Both the position numbers and the translations under genes were made by a program. From a bacterium 1xD42-87 (lineage in GTDB: Bacteria > Bacillota > Clostridia > Lachnospirales > Lachnospiraceae), in assembly GCA_003611805.1 (NCBI GenBank), contig RAYM01000017.1:1-64000 (forward strand): a DNA stretch of 64,000 nt, given 5' to 3'. Shown piece after piece: positions 17,478 through 26,092 of the stretch (position 1 is the stretch's first letter; each line of letters starts with the position of its first letter). The notes below the pieces were generated by a model. The model was not told the origin of the DNA, ran no database searches, and saw only the letters and a list, made by a program, of their open reading frames with translations.

Positions 17478-18716
17478 TCAGAGGACGGTGTCCACCATAG
17501 AACCCATCGTCGGTATGTTTATGCCGCCGTTGTTGCCATAAGTCTGTTTGTTCAGAGTGTCTCCCTGCGTAGCATAGCGGTAGATGCGGTTTACTCTGTC
17601 GGTCATCTTCTCCGCCAGGGAGTATGCGCCGTTGAACAGATTCTTAACGCCGCCCATGTCCGCGTCCTTAAACTTCTCCTCGTCGATCGAAAGGGTCTTG
17701 TCGGAGTTTACGGTAACGCCCATTTTTGAGAAGGCGCTCTTGTTGTTGCTGATCAGGCTCTTGAGATAGGAGGCCTGGTTGACAACGTTACTGTTAGCGC
17801 TCTTGTCGGTGTTTTTAATCAGCTCGTTATAGTCTTTCACAAAAGCGGAGAACGCTTTATAGACATTTTCCTTATTGCTGTTTGTGATATCTGTGGCGCC
17901 CAGATTCTCGATGGACTTGTAGAGCGAGTTCGCGGCAGCCGCTGTGGAAGAATCTGTCACGGTTTTGTCTTTATCCTTATCCTTTGTGGAGGATGTGCCC
18001 GAAGCACTTGTTGAGGAATAACCGCCCGCATATTTTGCCTTGGAGGAAGTAACTGCCTCGCCGTCACCTGCCGCCCTGTAAATCTGGCTTGCCTTGTTGA
18101 CAGCTTTGTCCGCAAAGGAGCCGATGCCGCCGAACAGCGTCTTCACCGTAGCGCCGTTTCCGTGCTCTGTGTCCTGCAGCGCCTTCTTCATGGAATCTTC
18201 GTTAAGGGACAGCGTCCTGTCGGAATTCATGGTGATACCGACCTTGGAGAACAGTTTGTAGTTTGAGTAGTAGGAGTTATACAATGATTCCGCCTGTTTC
18301 TGTACGGTCGTGTTCTTACTCTTCGACGCGCTCTTCATCAGACTGTTGTAATCCTTGATGAAGGAGGAAACGGAGTCGGTAATCTTATTGATGTTCTCCT
18401 CGCTGCGGTCGTCATAGTTCAGCGAAGTGAGTGCGGAAGCGGACTTGTAAAGGGACTGTGCCGCCGACGCGGAAGCGCTGTCTTTGACCTTGCCCGCCTT
18501 GTTGGAGTCGGTTTTGCCGGACTCCTCCGCTTCCTGCTTTTCCATTTTCGCATAGTAAGATTTCAACATCTTGCCGTAGCTGCCGTTTTTAATAGCCGCA
18601 TAATCGCCAAGCAGAGAACTAACCCCGCCGGCGTTGTCACCGCCGCTCATGCCGCCAAGCAGTGTGGAATAGGTGTCTGCCATTCCTGAATTTAAACCAT
18701 TTAAACTGATTCCCAT
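17478..18716 (-). CDS. Protein with two tandem flagellar-cap-like (FliD C-terminal-like) modules
   Basis: A 412-residue, Ser/Ala/Lys-rich protein without signal peptide or membrane span. Two related modules occupy residues 86-216 and 262-385: each has a SLYKS start, a VxxFxKDYNxL helix, QAxxLxx, then FSKxGxTxNSDxTLS and a closing helix ending IYR. The (F/Y)xKDYN and GITxxxDxTLS pattern resembles the C-terminal part of FliD, the flagellar filament cap. A low-complexity Ser/Thr/Lys/Asp linker joins them. GGAGGATACC precedes the ATG. No other flagellar gene is near. A cap-like or surface-adhesive role is inference; a structural coiled-coil protein is the alternative. Confidence 0.7.
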   Translation of the reverse strand: MGISLNGLNSGMADTYSTLLGGMSGGDNAGGVSSLLGDYAAIKNGSYGKMLKSYYAKMEKQEAEESGKTDSNKAGKVKDSASASAAQSLYKSASALTSLNYDDRSEENINKITDSVSSFIKDYNSLMKSASKSKNTTVQKQAESLYNSYYSNYKLFSKVGITMNSDRTLSLNEDSMKKALQDTEHGNGATVKTLFGGIGSFADKAVNKASQIYRAAGDGEAVTSSKAKYAGGYSSTSASGTSSTKDKDKDKTVTDSSTAAAANSLYKSIENLGATDITNSNKENVYKAFSAFVKDYNELIKNTDKSANSNVVNQASYLKSLISNNKSAFSKMGVTVNSDKTLSIDEEKFKDADMGGVKNLFNGAYSLAEKMTDRVNRIYRYATQGDTLNKQTYGNNGGINIPTMGSMVDTVL

Positions 18717-18972
18717 GTCGGTATCCTCCTTGTCATAAAATTCGACATCCGTGTCATATATGTGTTTATCGCAGATTATTCTTATATCTATTATTTCGTC
18801 TTTTGCGCTGATTTGTAAAGAGGTTTATAGAAAAATATTTATAAAAATTTTCAGATTTTTCTTGACTTTGTCGAAAAAATATGTCATACGGCTATAAAAT
18901 GTCTAAAATACACAAAAAAGATAGCAAAATAGAGATAAATGTGGGCAGTGTAACGACAAATATTTTATATTG

Positions 18973-19001
18973 TTGACACAAATTGTTTAAAATGCTATAG
19001 T
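18973..19001 (+). promoter_or_regulatory. Sigma-70-type promoter of the PTS operon
   Basis: TTGACA at 18973, a 17-base spacer and TATAGT at 18996. It drives the leader and crr-ptsI-ptsH-ptsG. The region 18717-18972 upstream is A+T rich and shows no gene. Confidence 0.82.
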
Positions 19002-19046
19002 AGTAGAAATATATAAAGGTAAAAAGTGACAAAAATGTAAAAAGGG

Positions 19047-19159
19047 AAGGGCTTTCGCGTTTTGTATATTAATATATAGCTAAAGATGGCAGGCGTATAG
19101 TTTGCGGATGAAAACGCGGAGCTTTTACAATCGGGTGCGCGTGGCTGCCCGGCTTTTTT
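19047..19159 (+). promoter_or_regulatory. Structured leader with terminator upstream of the PTS operon
   Basis: A long stem of about 16 bp with one bulge (19047-19063 with 19111-19126, including CGCGTTTT/AAAACGCG) encloses an A+T-rich insert. A second hairpin follows at 19132-19151 (CGGG/CCCG core) with TTTTTT at 19154-19159, just before the crr ribosome binding site. A terminator between promoter and first gene implies regulated read-through. Glucose PTS operons of Firmicutes are often controlled by BglG/GlcT-type antiterminators, but no such gene is in the window and I cannot identify the RNA-binding site. Confidence 0.65.
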
Positions 19160-19180
19160 ATGAGAAAGGAGAGCATAGAA

Positions 19181-19681
19181 ATGGGACTTTTAAAAGATAT
19201 TTTTGGATCGAAGGAAAATAAGATACAGGTCGTTGCTCCAGTGGCGGGAAAGCTTGTTCCGCTCAGTGAGGTGAGCGATCCCACCTTTTCCGAGGAGATT
19301 CTTGGGCAGGGTGCGGCAGTTATCCCCTCGGAAAATGAGTTTCTTTCTCCTGTTGACGGTACGGTCACCACAGTATTTCCTACCGGGCATGCGGTGGCGC
19401 TCACCTCTGTGGAGGGGGTGGAGATACTGCTGCATATCGGGCTGGATACGGTGAAGCTGAACGGGAAACATTTTACCATTCATGCCGAGGAGGGGCAGCA
19501 GGTGAAAAAGGGTGACCTGCTTCTGGAAGCCGATCTGGAACAGATCAAATCCGAGGGATATGACATTATCACGCCTGTTGTTATCTGCAACACGGAAGAG
19601 TTTTCGGAGATCGGGATGGTGAAAGGCGGTTCGGTGACGGTTGGAAATGTCATTATAAATATCATAAAAAGAAAAGGATGA
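19181..19681 (+). CDS. crr: PTS glucose-type EIIA component
   Basis: A 166-residue single-domain EIIA(Glc): it takes phosphate from HPr and passes it to EIIB. H85 in ILLHIGLDTVKLNG is the phosphorylated histidine; H70 in PTGHAVAL is the second active-site histidine. The N-terminal MGLLKDIFGSK extension and APVAGKLVPLSEV are typical. ATG 19181 has AAAGGAG nine bases upstream; an in-frame ATG at 19160 inside the terminator tail is unlikely. First gene of the operon. Confidence 0.94.
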   Translation: MGLLKDIFGSKENKIQVVAPVAGKLVPLSEVSDPTFSEEILGQGAAVIPSENEFLSPVDGTVTTVFPTGHAVALTSVEGVEILLHIGLDTVKLNGKHFTIHAEEGQQVKKGDLLLEADLEQIKSEGYDIITPVVICNTEEFSEIGMVKGGSVTVGNVIINIIKRKG

Positions 19682-19703
19682 CTTCATTTTTGGGGAGGTT
19701 TGA

Positions 19704-21320
19704 ATGGAAAGATATATTGGAAAAAGCGTGATGAGGGGAATTGCCATAGGAAGAGTATACCTTTATAAAAAGGTAGAGATTCAGGTGACGGACGAGAAGG
19801 TGCCGGACGCGGAGGCTGAGAAGGAGCGGTTTATGGCTGCCGTGGATCGCGCGAAGGCACAGCTCACACGACTTTATGACGATGCTCTGCAGAACGTGGG
19901 AGAGGATCATGCCGCTATCTTTGACGTACACAGAATGCTTCTGGAAGATGAGGATTATCTGGAAACTGCCGCGGGGGAGATCGAGAAAGGTTACAATGCG
20001 GTGTACGCGGTAGATCAGGCAGGAACACAGTTTGCTGAGCTGTTCGCGGCGATGGACGACGAGTATATGAGAGGGCGTGCGGCGGATATCCGGGATATCT
20101 CCCAGAGAGTGATCCGTATCCTTCTGGATCTGCCGGAGGAGGAGATTAACTCGGAGGAGCCGGTAGTTTTGGTGGCGGAGGATCTGACGCCAAGCGAGAC
20201 GGTGAAGCTTGACAAAAAGAAAATTCTCGGATTTGTGACTGTGAAAGGATCGGCAAATTCCCACACGGCGATTCTGGCGAGAAGCATGAGTCTGCCGGCG
20301 CTGGTGAACGTGAATATTGACCTTTCGGATGGGCTGCATGGAAAGAGCTGTGTGGTGGACGGATTTGAGGGTGAGTTTCTGGTGGAGCCTGAGGAGGAGA
20401 TACTTTCCGAAAAGGTTGTGCGGAAAAACCAGTGGGTAGCGGATCTGGAAGCGCTCGAGAAACTGAAAGGGCAGGACAATGTCACACAGAGCGGGAAGCG
20501 GATAGACGTCTTTGCGAATATTGGTAATGTCGCGGACGCGGACATGGCATGCGCGGCTGATGCCGGGGGAATCGGGCTTTTCAGGAGCGAGTTTCTCTAT
20601 CTGGGCAGAACCACTTTTCCGTCGGAGGAGGAACAGTATACAAGTTATAAGGCTGTCCTCGAGAAGATGGAAGGAAAGAAGGTTGTGATCCGCACGCTGG
20701 ATATCGGGGCGGATAAGAAGGTGGACTATTTCGGACTGGAGCCGGAGGAAAATCCGGCGCTCGGCTATCGGGCGATCCGTATCTGCCTGGACCGGGAGGA
20801 AATATTCATCACTCAGCTCCGCGCCCTTTACCGTGCGGCGGCGCACGGGAAACTGGCAATCATGTTCCCCATGATTATATCGGTGGATGAGGTGAAGCGG
20901 ATCAGGCAGATTGTGGAGATGGTGAAGGAGGAGCTTACAAAAGAAGGCTATCCTGTCGGTGAGCCGGAACTTGGCATTATGATCGAGACGCCGGCGGCGG
21001 CTGTGATTTCCGATAAGCTGGCGAAGGAAGTGGACTTTTTCAGTATAGGAACCAATGATCTTACGCAGTACACGCTGGCGGTAGACCGGCAGAACCAGAA
21101 GCTGGAAGGGATTTGCGATACCCATCATGAAGCGTTACTGCGGCTGATAGAGATGACTGTGAAGAACGCCCATGAGGCGGGCATCTGGGTAGGTATCTGC
21201 GGAGAGCTAGGCGCTGATACGGAGCTGACAGAGTGGTTTTTGAAGATCGGTGTGGATGAGCTGAGTGTAGCGTCATCTGCGGTACTCAAGGTACGTGGGG
21301 CGGTGAGAGCGCTGCCGTAA
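19704..21320 (+). CDS. ptsI: PTS enzyme I (phosphoenolpyruvate-protein phosphotransferase)
   Basis: A 538-residue EI that transfers phosphate from phosphoenolpyruvate to HPr. H187 in KGSANSHTAILAR is the phosphorylated residue; the residues before it (GSANSH) differ from the common GGRTSH. The PEP-binding domain has IGLFRSEFLYLGR, ALGYRAIR, FFSIGTNDLTQYT and C499 in GICGELGAD. GGGGAGG precedes the ATG. It is slightly shorter than the usual 570-575 residues. It lies between crr and ptsH. Confidence 0.95.
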   Translation: MERYIGKSVMRGIAIGRVYLYKKVEIQVTDEKVPDAEAEKERFMAAVDRAKAQLTRLYDDALQNVGEDHAAIFDVHRMLLEDEDYLETAAGEIEKGYNAVYAVDQAGTQFAELFAAMDDEYMRGRAADIRDISQRVIRILLDLPEEEINSEEPVVLVAEDLTPSETVKLDKKKILGFVTVKGSANSHTAILARSMSLPALVNVNIDLSDGLHGKSCVVDGFEGEFLVEPEEEILSEKVVRKNQWVADLEALEKLKGQDNVTQSGKRIDVFANIGNVADADMACAADAGGIGLFRSEFLYLGRTTFPSEEEQYTSYKAVLEKMEGKKVVIRTLDIGADKKVDYFGLEPEENPALGYRAIRICLDREEIFITQLRALYRAAAHGKLAIMFPMIISVDEVKRIRQIVEMVKEELTKEGYPVGEPELGIMIETPAAAVISDKLAKEVDFFSIGTNDLTQYTLAVDRQNQKLEGICDTHHEALLRLIEMTVKNAHEAGIWVGICGELGADTELTEWFLKIGVDELSVASSAVLKVRGAVRALP

Positions 21321-21387
21321 GTATACTCTCGGATGCAGAAGAAATTCTGAGGGTGCATATAAAATCTAAGGAGGGAGGATATAAGAA

Positions 21388-21645
21388 ATGAGGGAGTTTA
21401 CTTATGTAATCAAGGATCCGGTGGGGCTGCATGCCAGACCTGCAGGACTGCTGGTAAAGAAGGCGGGCGAGTTTACCAGCAGGATTACGATCGAGTCTGG
21501 AGGTAAAAGCGCTGAGGCGAAGAAGCTGATCATGCTGATGGGGCTCGGAATCAAGCAGGGTGCGGAGGTTGTCTGCCGTATTGAGGGCGAGGACGAGGAT
21601 GCCGCGCATGATGCGCTCGTGAAATTCTTTGAAGAAAACTTATAA
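21388..21645 (+). CDS. ptsH: HPr-like phosphocarrier lacking the regulatory serine
   Basis: An 85-residue HPr fold protein. H15 in VGLHARPAG is the site phosphorylated by enzyme I, with R17 conserved. The second segment reads AEAKKLIMLMGLGIKQG; aligned with the usual NxKSIMGVMSLGI block, position 46 is Lys (K46) instead of Ser. In Firmicutes HPr, Ser46 is the target of HPr kinase and the basis of CcpA-mediated repression, so this copy should do transport phosphorylation only. GGAGGGAGG precedes the ATG. A regular HPr is presumably encoded elsewhere. Confidence 0.92.
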   Translation: MREFTYVIKDPVGLHARPAGLLVKKAGEFTSRITIESGGKSAEAKKLIMLMGLGIKQGAEVVCRIEGEDEDAAHDALVKFFEENL

Positions 21646-21673
21646 AATTTTAAAACGATGGGAGGTAGTGTTT

Positions 21674-23143
21674 ATGATGAAATATTTACAGAAACTGGGT
21701 AAATCCCTGATGCTGCCAGTGGCGTGTCTGCCAATCTGCGGTATTCTGATGGGAATTGGATATGCGCTGTGTCCGTCCACGATGCAGGGCGGTGAAATGA
21801 ACGGATTTCTGAACCTGGTGGGTTTTTTCCTTGTGAAAGCGGGCGGCGCGCTGATCGACAATATGGCGATCCTGTTCGTAATCGGTGTCGGTGTCGGTAT
21901 GGCGGATGACCATGACGGTACGGCAGGTCTGGCGGCACTGGCATCCTGGCTGATGATGACGAATCTGCTGGCAGTTGGCACGGTTACGGCATTGATGCCT
22001 TCTATCGCGGATGATGTGAACAAATCCCTTGCATTCGGGAAGATTGCAAATCCGTTTATCGGTATTCTGGCAGGTATCATTGGCGCAAGCTGCTACAACA
22101 AATTTAAGGGCACGCAGCTGCCGGATTGGCTCTCCTTCTTCAGCGGCAAGCGCTGCGTGGCAATTATTGCAGGGGTGGTTTCTATCCTTGCATCGGCGGT
22201 TCTGCTGTTTGTATGGCCGATCGTATTCGGCGCACTGATTGCAGTAGGCCAGGGCATCGTAGGAATGGGCGCTGTAGGCGCAGGTATCTACGCTTTCCTG
22301 AACAGGCTGCTGATCCCTACGGGTCTGCACCATGCACTGAACAACGTGTTCTGGTTTGACACCATCGGTCTTGGCGATCTGTCCCACTTCTGGGCAGGCG
22401 AGACCAGCGCGGACGTTACATGGAGCCTTGGCATGTACATGTCCGGATTCTTCCCTTGTATGATGTTCGGTATTCCCGGTGCGGCTCTGGCTATGGTCCA
22501 CACGGCGAAGAGCAACAAGAAGAAAGTGGCGATCGGTCTGGTTGCATCCGCAGCTGTCTGCTCCTTTGTCTGCGGCGTTACTGAGCCCTTCGAGTTTGGT
22601 TTCATGTTCCTTGCACCAGCTCTGTATCTGATTTATGCACTGCTTTACGGTATCTTCACGACGATTACCGTGCTTCTTGGCTTCCGTGCAGGATTCAGCT
22701 TCTCGGCTGGCGCGACAGACCTTCTCTTCTCGGCATCCCTGCCGGCGGCGGCAAATACATGGCTGATTATTCCTCTGGGTATTGCGGCATTTGCAGTGTT
22801 CTATGTGGTGTTCCGCTTCGCGATTGTGAAGTTTGACTTAAAGACACCCGGCAGAGAGGATGACGATGTGGAGGCGGAGAAGAAAGCCGTCCTCTCCAAC
22901 AGCAATTTCACCGAGGTGGCTTCCATCATTCTGGAAGGTCTCGGCGGCAAGGGCAATGTGAAGTCCCTTGACAACTGTATCACAAGACTTCGCCTTGAGA
23001 TCAACGATTACACGAAGGTGGATGAGAAGAAGATTAAGTCCGCAGGCGTTGCCGGCGTTATGAGACCCAGCAAGACTGCGGTGCAGGTTATCGTGGGCAC
23101 CAAGGTACAGTTCGTGGCGGATGAGATGAAGAAGATGCTGTAA
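21674..23143 (+). CDS. ptsG: PTS glucose-family EIICB component
   Basis: A 489-residue membrane permease. The EIIC domain (about residues 1-385, roughly ten spans) carries PTGLHHALNNVFW and GVTEPFEFGFMFLAPALY, the sugar-binding signature of the glucose/N-acetylglucosamine family. The EIIB domain (about 410-489) has C435 in LDNCITRLRLEI, the phosphorylated cysteine. No EIIA is fused, which matches the separate crr gene at the operon head. ATG 21674 (or 21677) follows GGGAGGTAG. Glucose or GlcNAc is the likely substrate. Confidence 0.92.
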   Translation: MMKYLQKLGKSLMLPVACLPICGILMGIGYALCPSTMQGGEMNGFLNLVGFFLVKAGGALIDNMAILFVIGVGVGMADDHDGTAGLAALASWLMMTNLLAVGTVTALMPSIADDVNKSLAFGKIANPFIGILAGIIGASCYNKFKGTQLPDWLSFFSGKRCVAIIAGVVSILASAVLLFVWPIVFGALIAVGQGIVGMGAVGAGIYAFLNRLLIPTGLHHALNNVFWFDTIGLGDLSHFWAGETSADVTWSLGMYMSGFFPCMMFGIPGAALAMVHTAKSNKKKVAIGLVASAAVCSFVCGVTEPFEFGFMFLAPALYLIYALLYGIFTTITVLLGFRAGFSFSAGATDLLFSASLPAAANTWLIIPLGIAAFAVFYVVFRFAIVKFDLKTPGREDDDVEAEKKAVLSNSNFTEVASIILEGLGGKGNVKSLDNCITRLRLEINDYTKVDEKKIKSAGVAGVMRPSKTAVQVIVGTKVQFVADEMKKML

Positions 23144-23192
23144 GCGGATTGTTCATTTCCATTAAAACGTGAATAGCGAAAAGGATGTTTAT

Positions 23193-23221
23193 GGGCAGTC
23201 TCTTTGCGGAGGCTGCCCTTT
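23193..23221 (+). terminator. Terminator of the PTS operon
   Basis: GGGCAGTCTC and GGAGGCTGCCC pair around TTTGC and are followed by TTT. Confidence 0.78.
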
Positions 23222-23314
23222 CCTGTTATGATTCCCCGGCATTCCGGAGAAAATGGGTACAAAATCTGCGGGTTTCCCGCATATATTGAAATAAAGTATA
23301 TGCGGGAGACGGCA

Positions 23315-23758
23315 ATGGCTGAAAAAAGGAAATGGAACGATAAGTTTAAGCTTGCGATGGGAGAACTGGAATATAAAATACAGCGGGAGCGCAGAGGACG
23401 GATGCAGGGAGGCTGGCCCGAGCCGGAAAAGGTGGAGGCATGGAACGAGGAGCGACAGCGGCAGAGAGGGTGCGGGCAGTATTGCGGCTCTGTGAGCGCG
23501 GCGGAGCGTCCGCAGACGAAGAAAGAGTATAAGCGGGAACAGTTTTTGAAAAATGTGGCTGTGCAGACAGCGAAATCGGCGGCATTTCTGCTGGCGTCAG
23601 TGGCTTTGATTCAGGGAATTGTGAGGTTTCTGCCCGATTCCATCACGGTGAGCAGCTCCGTGGGGGGAAGGGAACTGCCCATCTACTGTGTGGAGACGGA
23701 TAAGAAGCAGGTGGCGCTCAGCTTTGACGCGGCATGTGGCGGCGGTAACTTGCGGTAA
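23315..23758 (+). pseudogene. pdaB: 5' part of a PdaB-like polysaccharide deacetylase gene, split by an element
   Basis: It encodes a cytoplasmic Arg/Glu-rich N-terminus, one membrane anchor (AAFLLASVALIQGIVRF) and the start of a NodB domain up to LPIYCVETDKKQVALSFDAA, then runs into element sequence and stops. The host-derived part ends with the TG core at 23735-23736. The remainder of the gene starts at 34877. Joined at the core the frame is 1002 bases, 334 codons, uninterrupted. GCGGGAGACGG precedes the ATG. PdaB-type proteins are associated with sporulation and spore cortex maintenance; the identification rests on the DAAWGNEDT motif re-created at the junction. Confidence 0.9.
23735..23755 (+). 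other. attL: left attachment site of the element
   Basis: Core TG (23735-23736), five bases TGGCG, then the 14-bp arm at 23742-23755. The left flank is host deacetylase sequence. Confidence 0.85.
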
Positions 23759-23827
23759 AACGGTACGGATAAGATACACTTTATTTTGTGTAACCGTATC
23801 TTGTAGATGTGGATTTTTTGCTATTTT

Positions 23828-23852
23828 CGGCTGATGTTTGATACATCAGCCG
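23828..23852. other. Hairpin at the recombinase stop codon
   Basis: A perfect 10-bp stem CGGCTGATGT/ACATCAGCCG with loop TTGAT contains the recombinase stop codon. A terminator role is possible, but no clear T-run follows on the minus strand. Confidence 0.55.
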
Positions 23853-25456
23853 ATATTCTCTTTGTTGGTGTAAACTGTTTTGAAAAGCGTTTCTAACTCA
23901 CTTGAAAAATTGTATGTGATCTTGATTTTGTGGTTTTCATATACCGTTATTTCATGTATCATTTCCACTACAATATCCCTGTCCAATTTTTCAATAGCTC
24001 TAAGCTCTAACAGGCGTTTTATCCACGGGCTGTCAAAAATATCCGGCGTAGCTTCGTCCTGCCTGTTATCCATGCTTTTAAGCTGCTTTTCCAGTAATGC
24101 TTCTTTCTTTAGGTAATCCTGCCGATATGTGACAAATTCATCTTTGGAAATCAATTCGCTTCGGTAATCTTCGTAAACCGCTTTTTTCAGCTTCCGTACT
24201 TTTTCCAGTTCAGCGGTCAGGCGGTTTTTCTCATTTTCATTTACCCGCTTTATTGTAACGGCTGCCTCTTGGTTCTGTTCAATGACTTCGCGCATATTGT
24301 CAATGTTCTGCATGATAGCTTTCAAATCTTCCAAAATGATTTTTTCCAAAACCAAATGCGGTATAGGGTGCGGAGTACAATATTGTCTGCCGGAGCGTAC
24401 ATACGTCCCGCAATAGTAATTGACAATACCGCCGCCGTGTCCCGGTGTTCCGATTTTCTTTGTTAAAGCTCTGCCACAATCCCCACATTTCAAAAAACCT
24501 GCAAAAATACTCATGTTGCTGTTTAAGTCAAGATTGCGTGTCCTGCGCTTTAACAAATCCTGTACTTTGTTCCATGTTTCATTATCAATGATCGCTTCAT
24601 GTGTGCCTTTTACCACAATCCAATCTTCTTTGTCTTGGGCTTTTGATTTCCCTCTCATTCTCTGGATTTTCTTGTTCTGCACCATATTACCGATATACAT
24701 TTCATTTTGTAAAATACGGTTTATAGTTGAGTACGTCCAGTAAGAGGTACTGTCTAAACGGTTGCTGTTTCTGTAATTATCTCCGTTTAACTTTTTGTAT
24801 TCAGACGGGCATACAATTCCGTCCTCATTCAGTATAGCCGCAATACGGATTTTCCCATATCCCTCTATATAAAGTTTGAAGATTTTGCGGATAACTCCGG
24901 CAGCGTATTCATCAATAACCAACTTGCTTTTATCAGCAGGAGATTTCTTATATCCATAGGAAGCAAACGCCCCTATAAATTCCCCTGCCCTTTGTTTGGT
25001 TTTCATGGAAGCATGGACTTTTTTTGAAATGTCCCTTGCATACTGCTCGTTAAAGATATTCTTTATGGGTAGCAGCATATCATAAGCCTGCTTCATGCTG
25101 TCAATATTATCCGTAATGGAAATGAAACGCACCTCATTATCCGGGAAATAGCGTTCCAAATATTTTCCTGTGTCAATGTAATCACGTCCGAACCTCGAAA
25201 GGTCTTTCACAATCACACAATTCACTTTTCCGGCTTCTATGTCTGCAATCATTCTCTTAAATGACGGACGGTTAAAATTAGTTCCCGTGAAGCCGTCATC
25301 TATGTAGGTGTCATACAAAACAAAGTCGTCCTTGTCTTTTAAGTAGTCTGTAATCAGTTTCCTCTGATTTCCAATACTGTCACTTTCTGCCTTATCGCCG
25401 TCCTCCTTTGATAACCTAATATATTCAGCCACGTTGAAAAGTATATGTTTCCTCAT
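23846..25456 (-). CDS. Large serine recombinase (TnpX/TndX-like)
   Basis: A 536-residue site-specific recombinase. The resolvase domain has the nucleophile S16 in YIRLSKED, followed by DDGFTGTNFNRPSFKRM and VKDLSRFGRDYIDTG. The recombinase domain includes GYKKSP and YWTYSTINRILQNEMYIGN. A zinc ribbon follows (LKCGDCGRALT, YYCGTY, then a further Cys), then a long coiled-coil (about residues 390-470). The layout matches Tn4451 TnpX and Tn5397 TndX, which excise and insert elements at a 2-bp core, in agreement with the TG core found here. The C-terminus points to the left end, about 90 bases from the attL arm. Confidence 0.95.
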   Translation of the reverse strand: MRKHILFNVAEYIRLSKEDGDKAESDSIGNQRKLITDYLKDKDDFVLYDTYIDDGFTGTNFNRPSFKRMIADIEAGKVNCVIVKDLSRFGRDYIDTGKYLERYFPDNEVRFISITDNIDSMKQAYDMLLPIKNIFNEQYARDISKKVHASMKTKQRAGEFIGAFASYGYKKSPADKSKLVIDEYAAGVIRKIFKLYIEGYGKIRIAAILNEDGIVCPSEYKKLNGDNYRNSNRLDSTSYWTYSTINRILQNEMYIGNMVQNKKIQRMRGKSKAQDKEDWIVVKGTHEAIIDNETWNKVQDLLKRRTRNLDLNSNMSIFAGFLKCGDCGRALTKKIGTPGHGGGIVNYYCGTYVRSGRQYCTPHPIPHLVLEKIILEDLKAIMQNIDNMREVIEQNQEAAVTIKRVNENEKNRLTAELEKVRKLKKAVYEDYRSELISKDEFVTYRQDYLKKEALLEKQLKSMDNRQDEATPDIFDSPWIKRLLELRAIEKLDRDIVVEMIHEITVYENHKIKITYNFSSELETLFKTVYTNKENIG

Positions 25457-25526
25457 AATCGTTTACCTTTCAACCGCTTCCCTTGATCGTATTTTACTAC
25501 AAAGGAGCGAATTTTCCAATGCTTTT

Positions 25527-25667
25527 TCACGGAGAAGCAACTTCTTTTTCTGTTTGTTCTTTTATATGGGTCTGAATAATTCGGCTTACAAGTTCTGCGA
25601 CAGTGATTTTGGCTAAAAATTCTCTTTCAATGGTATAGCGTATTGTTTCCTGCTTGCCATTTTTCAA
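25527..25667 (-). CDS. Small TTG-start protein upstream of the recombinase
   Basis: A 46-residue reading frame starting with TTG at 25667, with a perfect AGGAGGGATAGCCGA ribosome binding site, ending at 25527. The product (MKNGKQETIRYTIEREFL, then an amphipathic Ala/Val/Ile/Glu region) looks helical. Similar short proteins often precede recombinase genes in clostridial elements, possibly as excision or regulatory factors; that is inference. The product is too short and its start too unusual for most gene finders. Confidence 0.65.
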   Translation of the reverse strand: MKNGKQETIRYTIEREFLAKITVAELVSRIIQTHIKEQTEKEVASP

Positions 25668-25921
25668 TCGGCTATCCCTCCTAAATATAATCAATTAAAA
25701 AGTTATGCAACCTACTCATAACAACATATTAGATACAGCTTATCCAATATGCTAAATTGTTTTTGGATAAAATGAGCGAAGTCTACGCCGTCATTGATAG
25801 CAATGAAACGGGTGCCAACAAGTTTCTAAGAAGCTACTATGGGTGAGTGAAAGAATATCTTGCATCTCTTCCAGAATCCTAATTATCCACTACAATTTTC
25901 AGACCAGCACTGGCGATTTTT

Positions 25922-26014
25922 AAAATGCCAAAAATGGGAGCAAAAAAACAGGAAATTTTTTGTCAATTTCCTGTCTTGGGGTGCCATTCTATATAGCGGC
26001 GGCTATTCAGTTTT
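25922..26014 (+). repeat. Diverged 93-bp repeat, copy 1
   Basis: It aligns without gaps with 28287-28379, with roughly 80 percent identity by eye. Both contain a hairpin ACAGGAAA/TTTCCTGT and a frame beginning MPKM with a shared KKQE block. In this copy that frame is broken by stops. The region 25668-26092 otherwise holds only fragments, including a short frame beginning MSEVYAVIDSNETGANKFL. Confidence 0.7.
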
Positions 26015-26092
26015 TAACTGGCAGGCGATAATGATTGGGGCTGTTGCTCTTTATTCTGTGCTATTCGTATCTGCAAATCATTTGTAAAAGAA

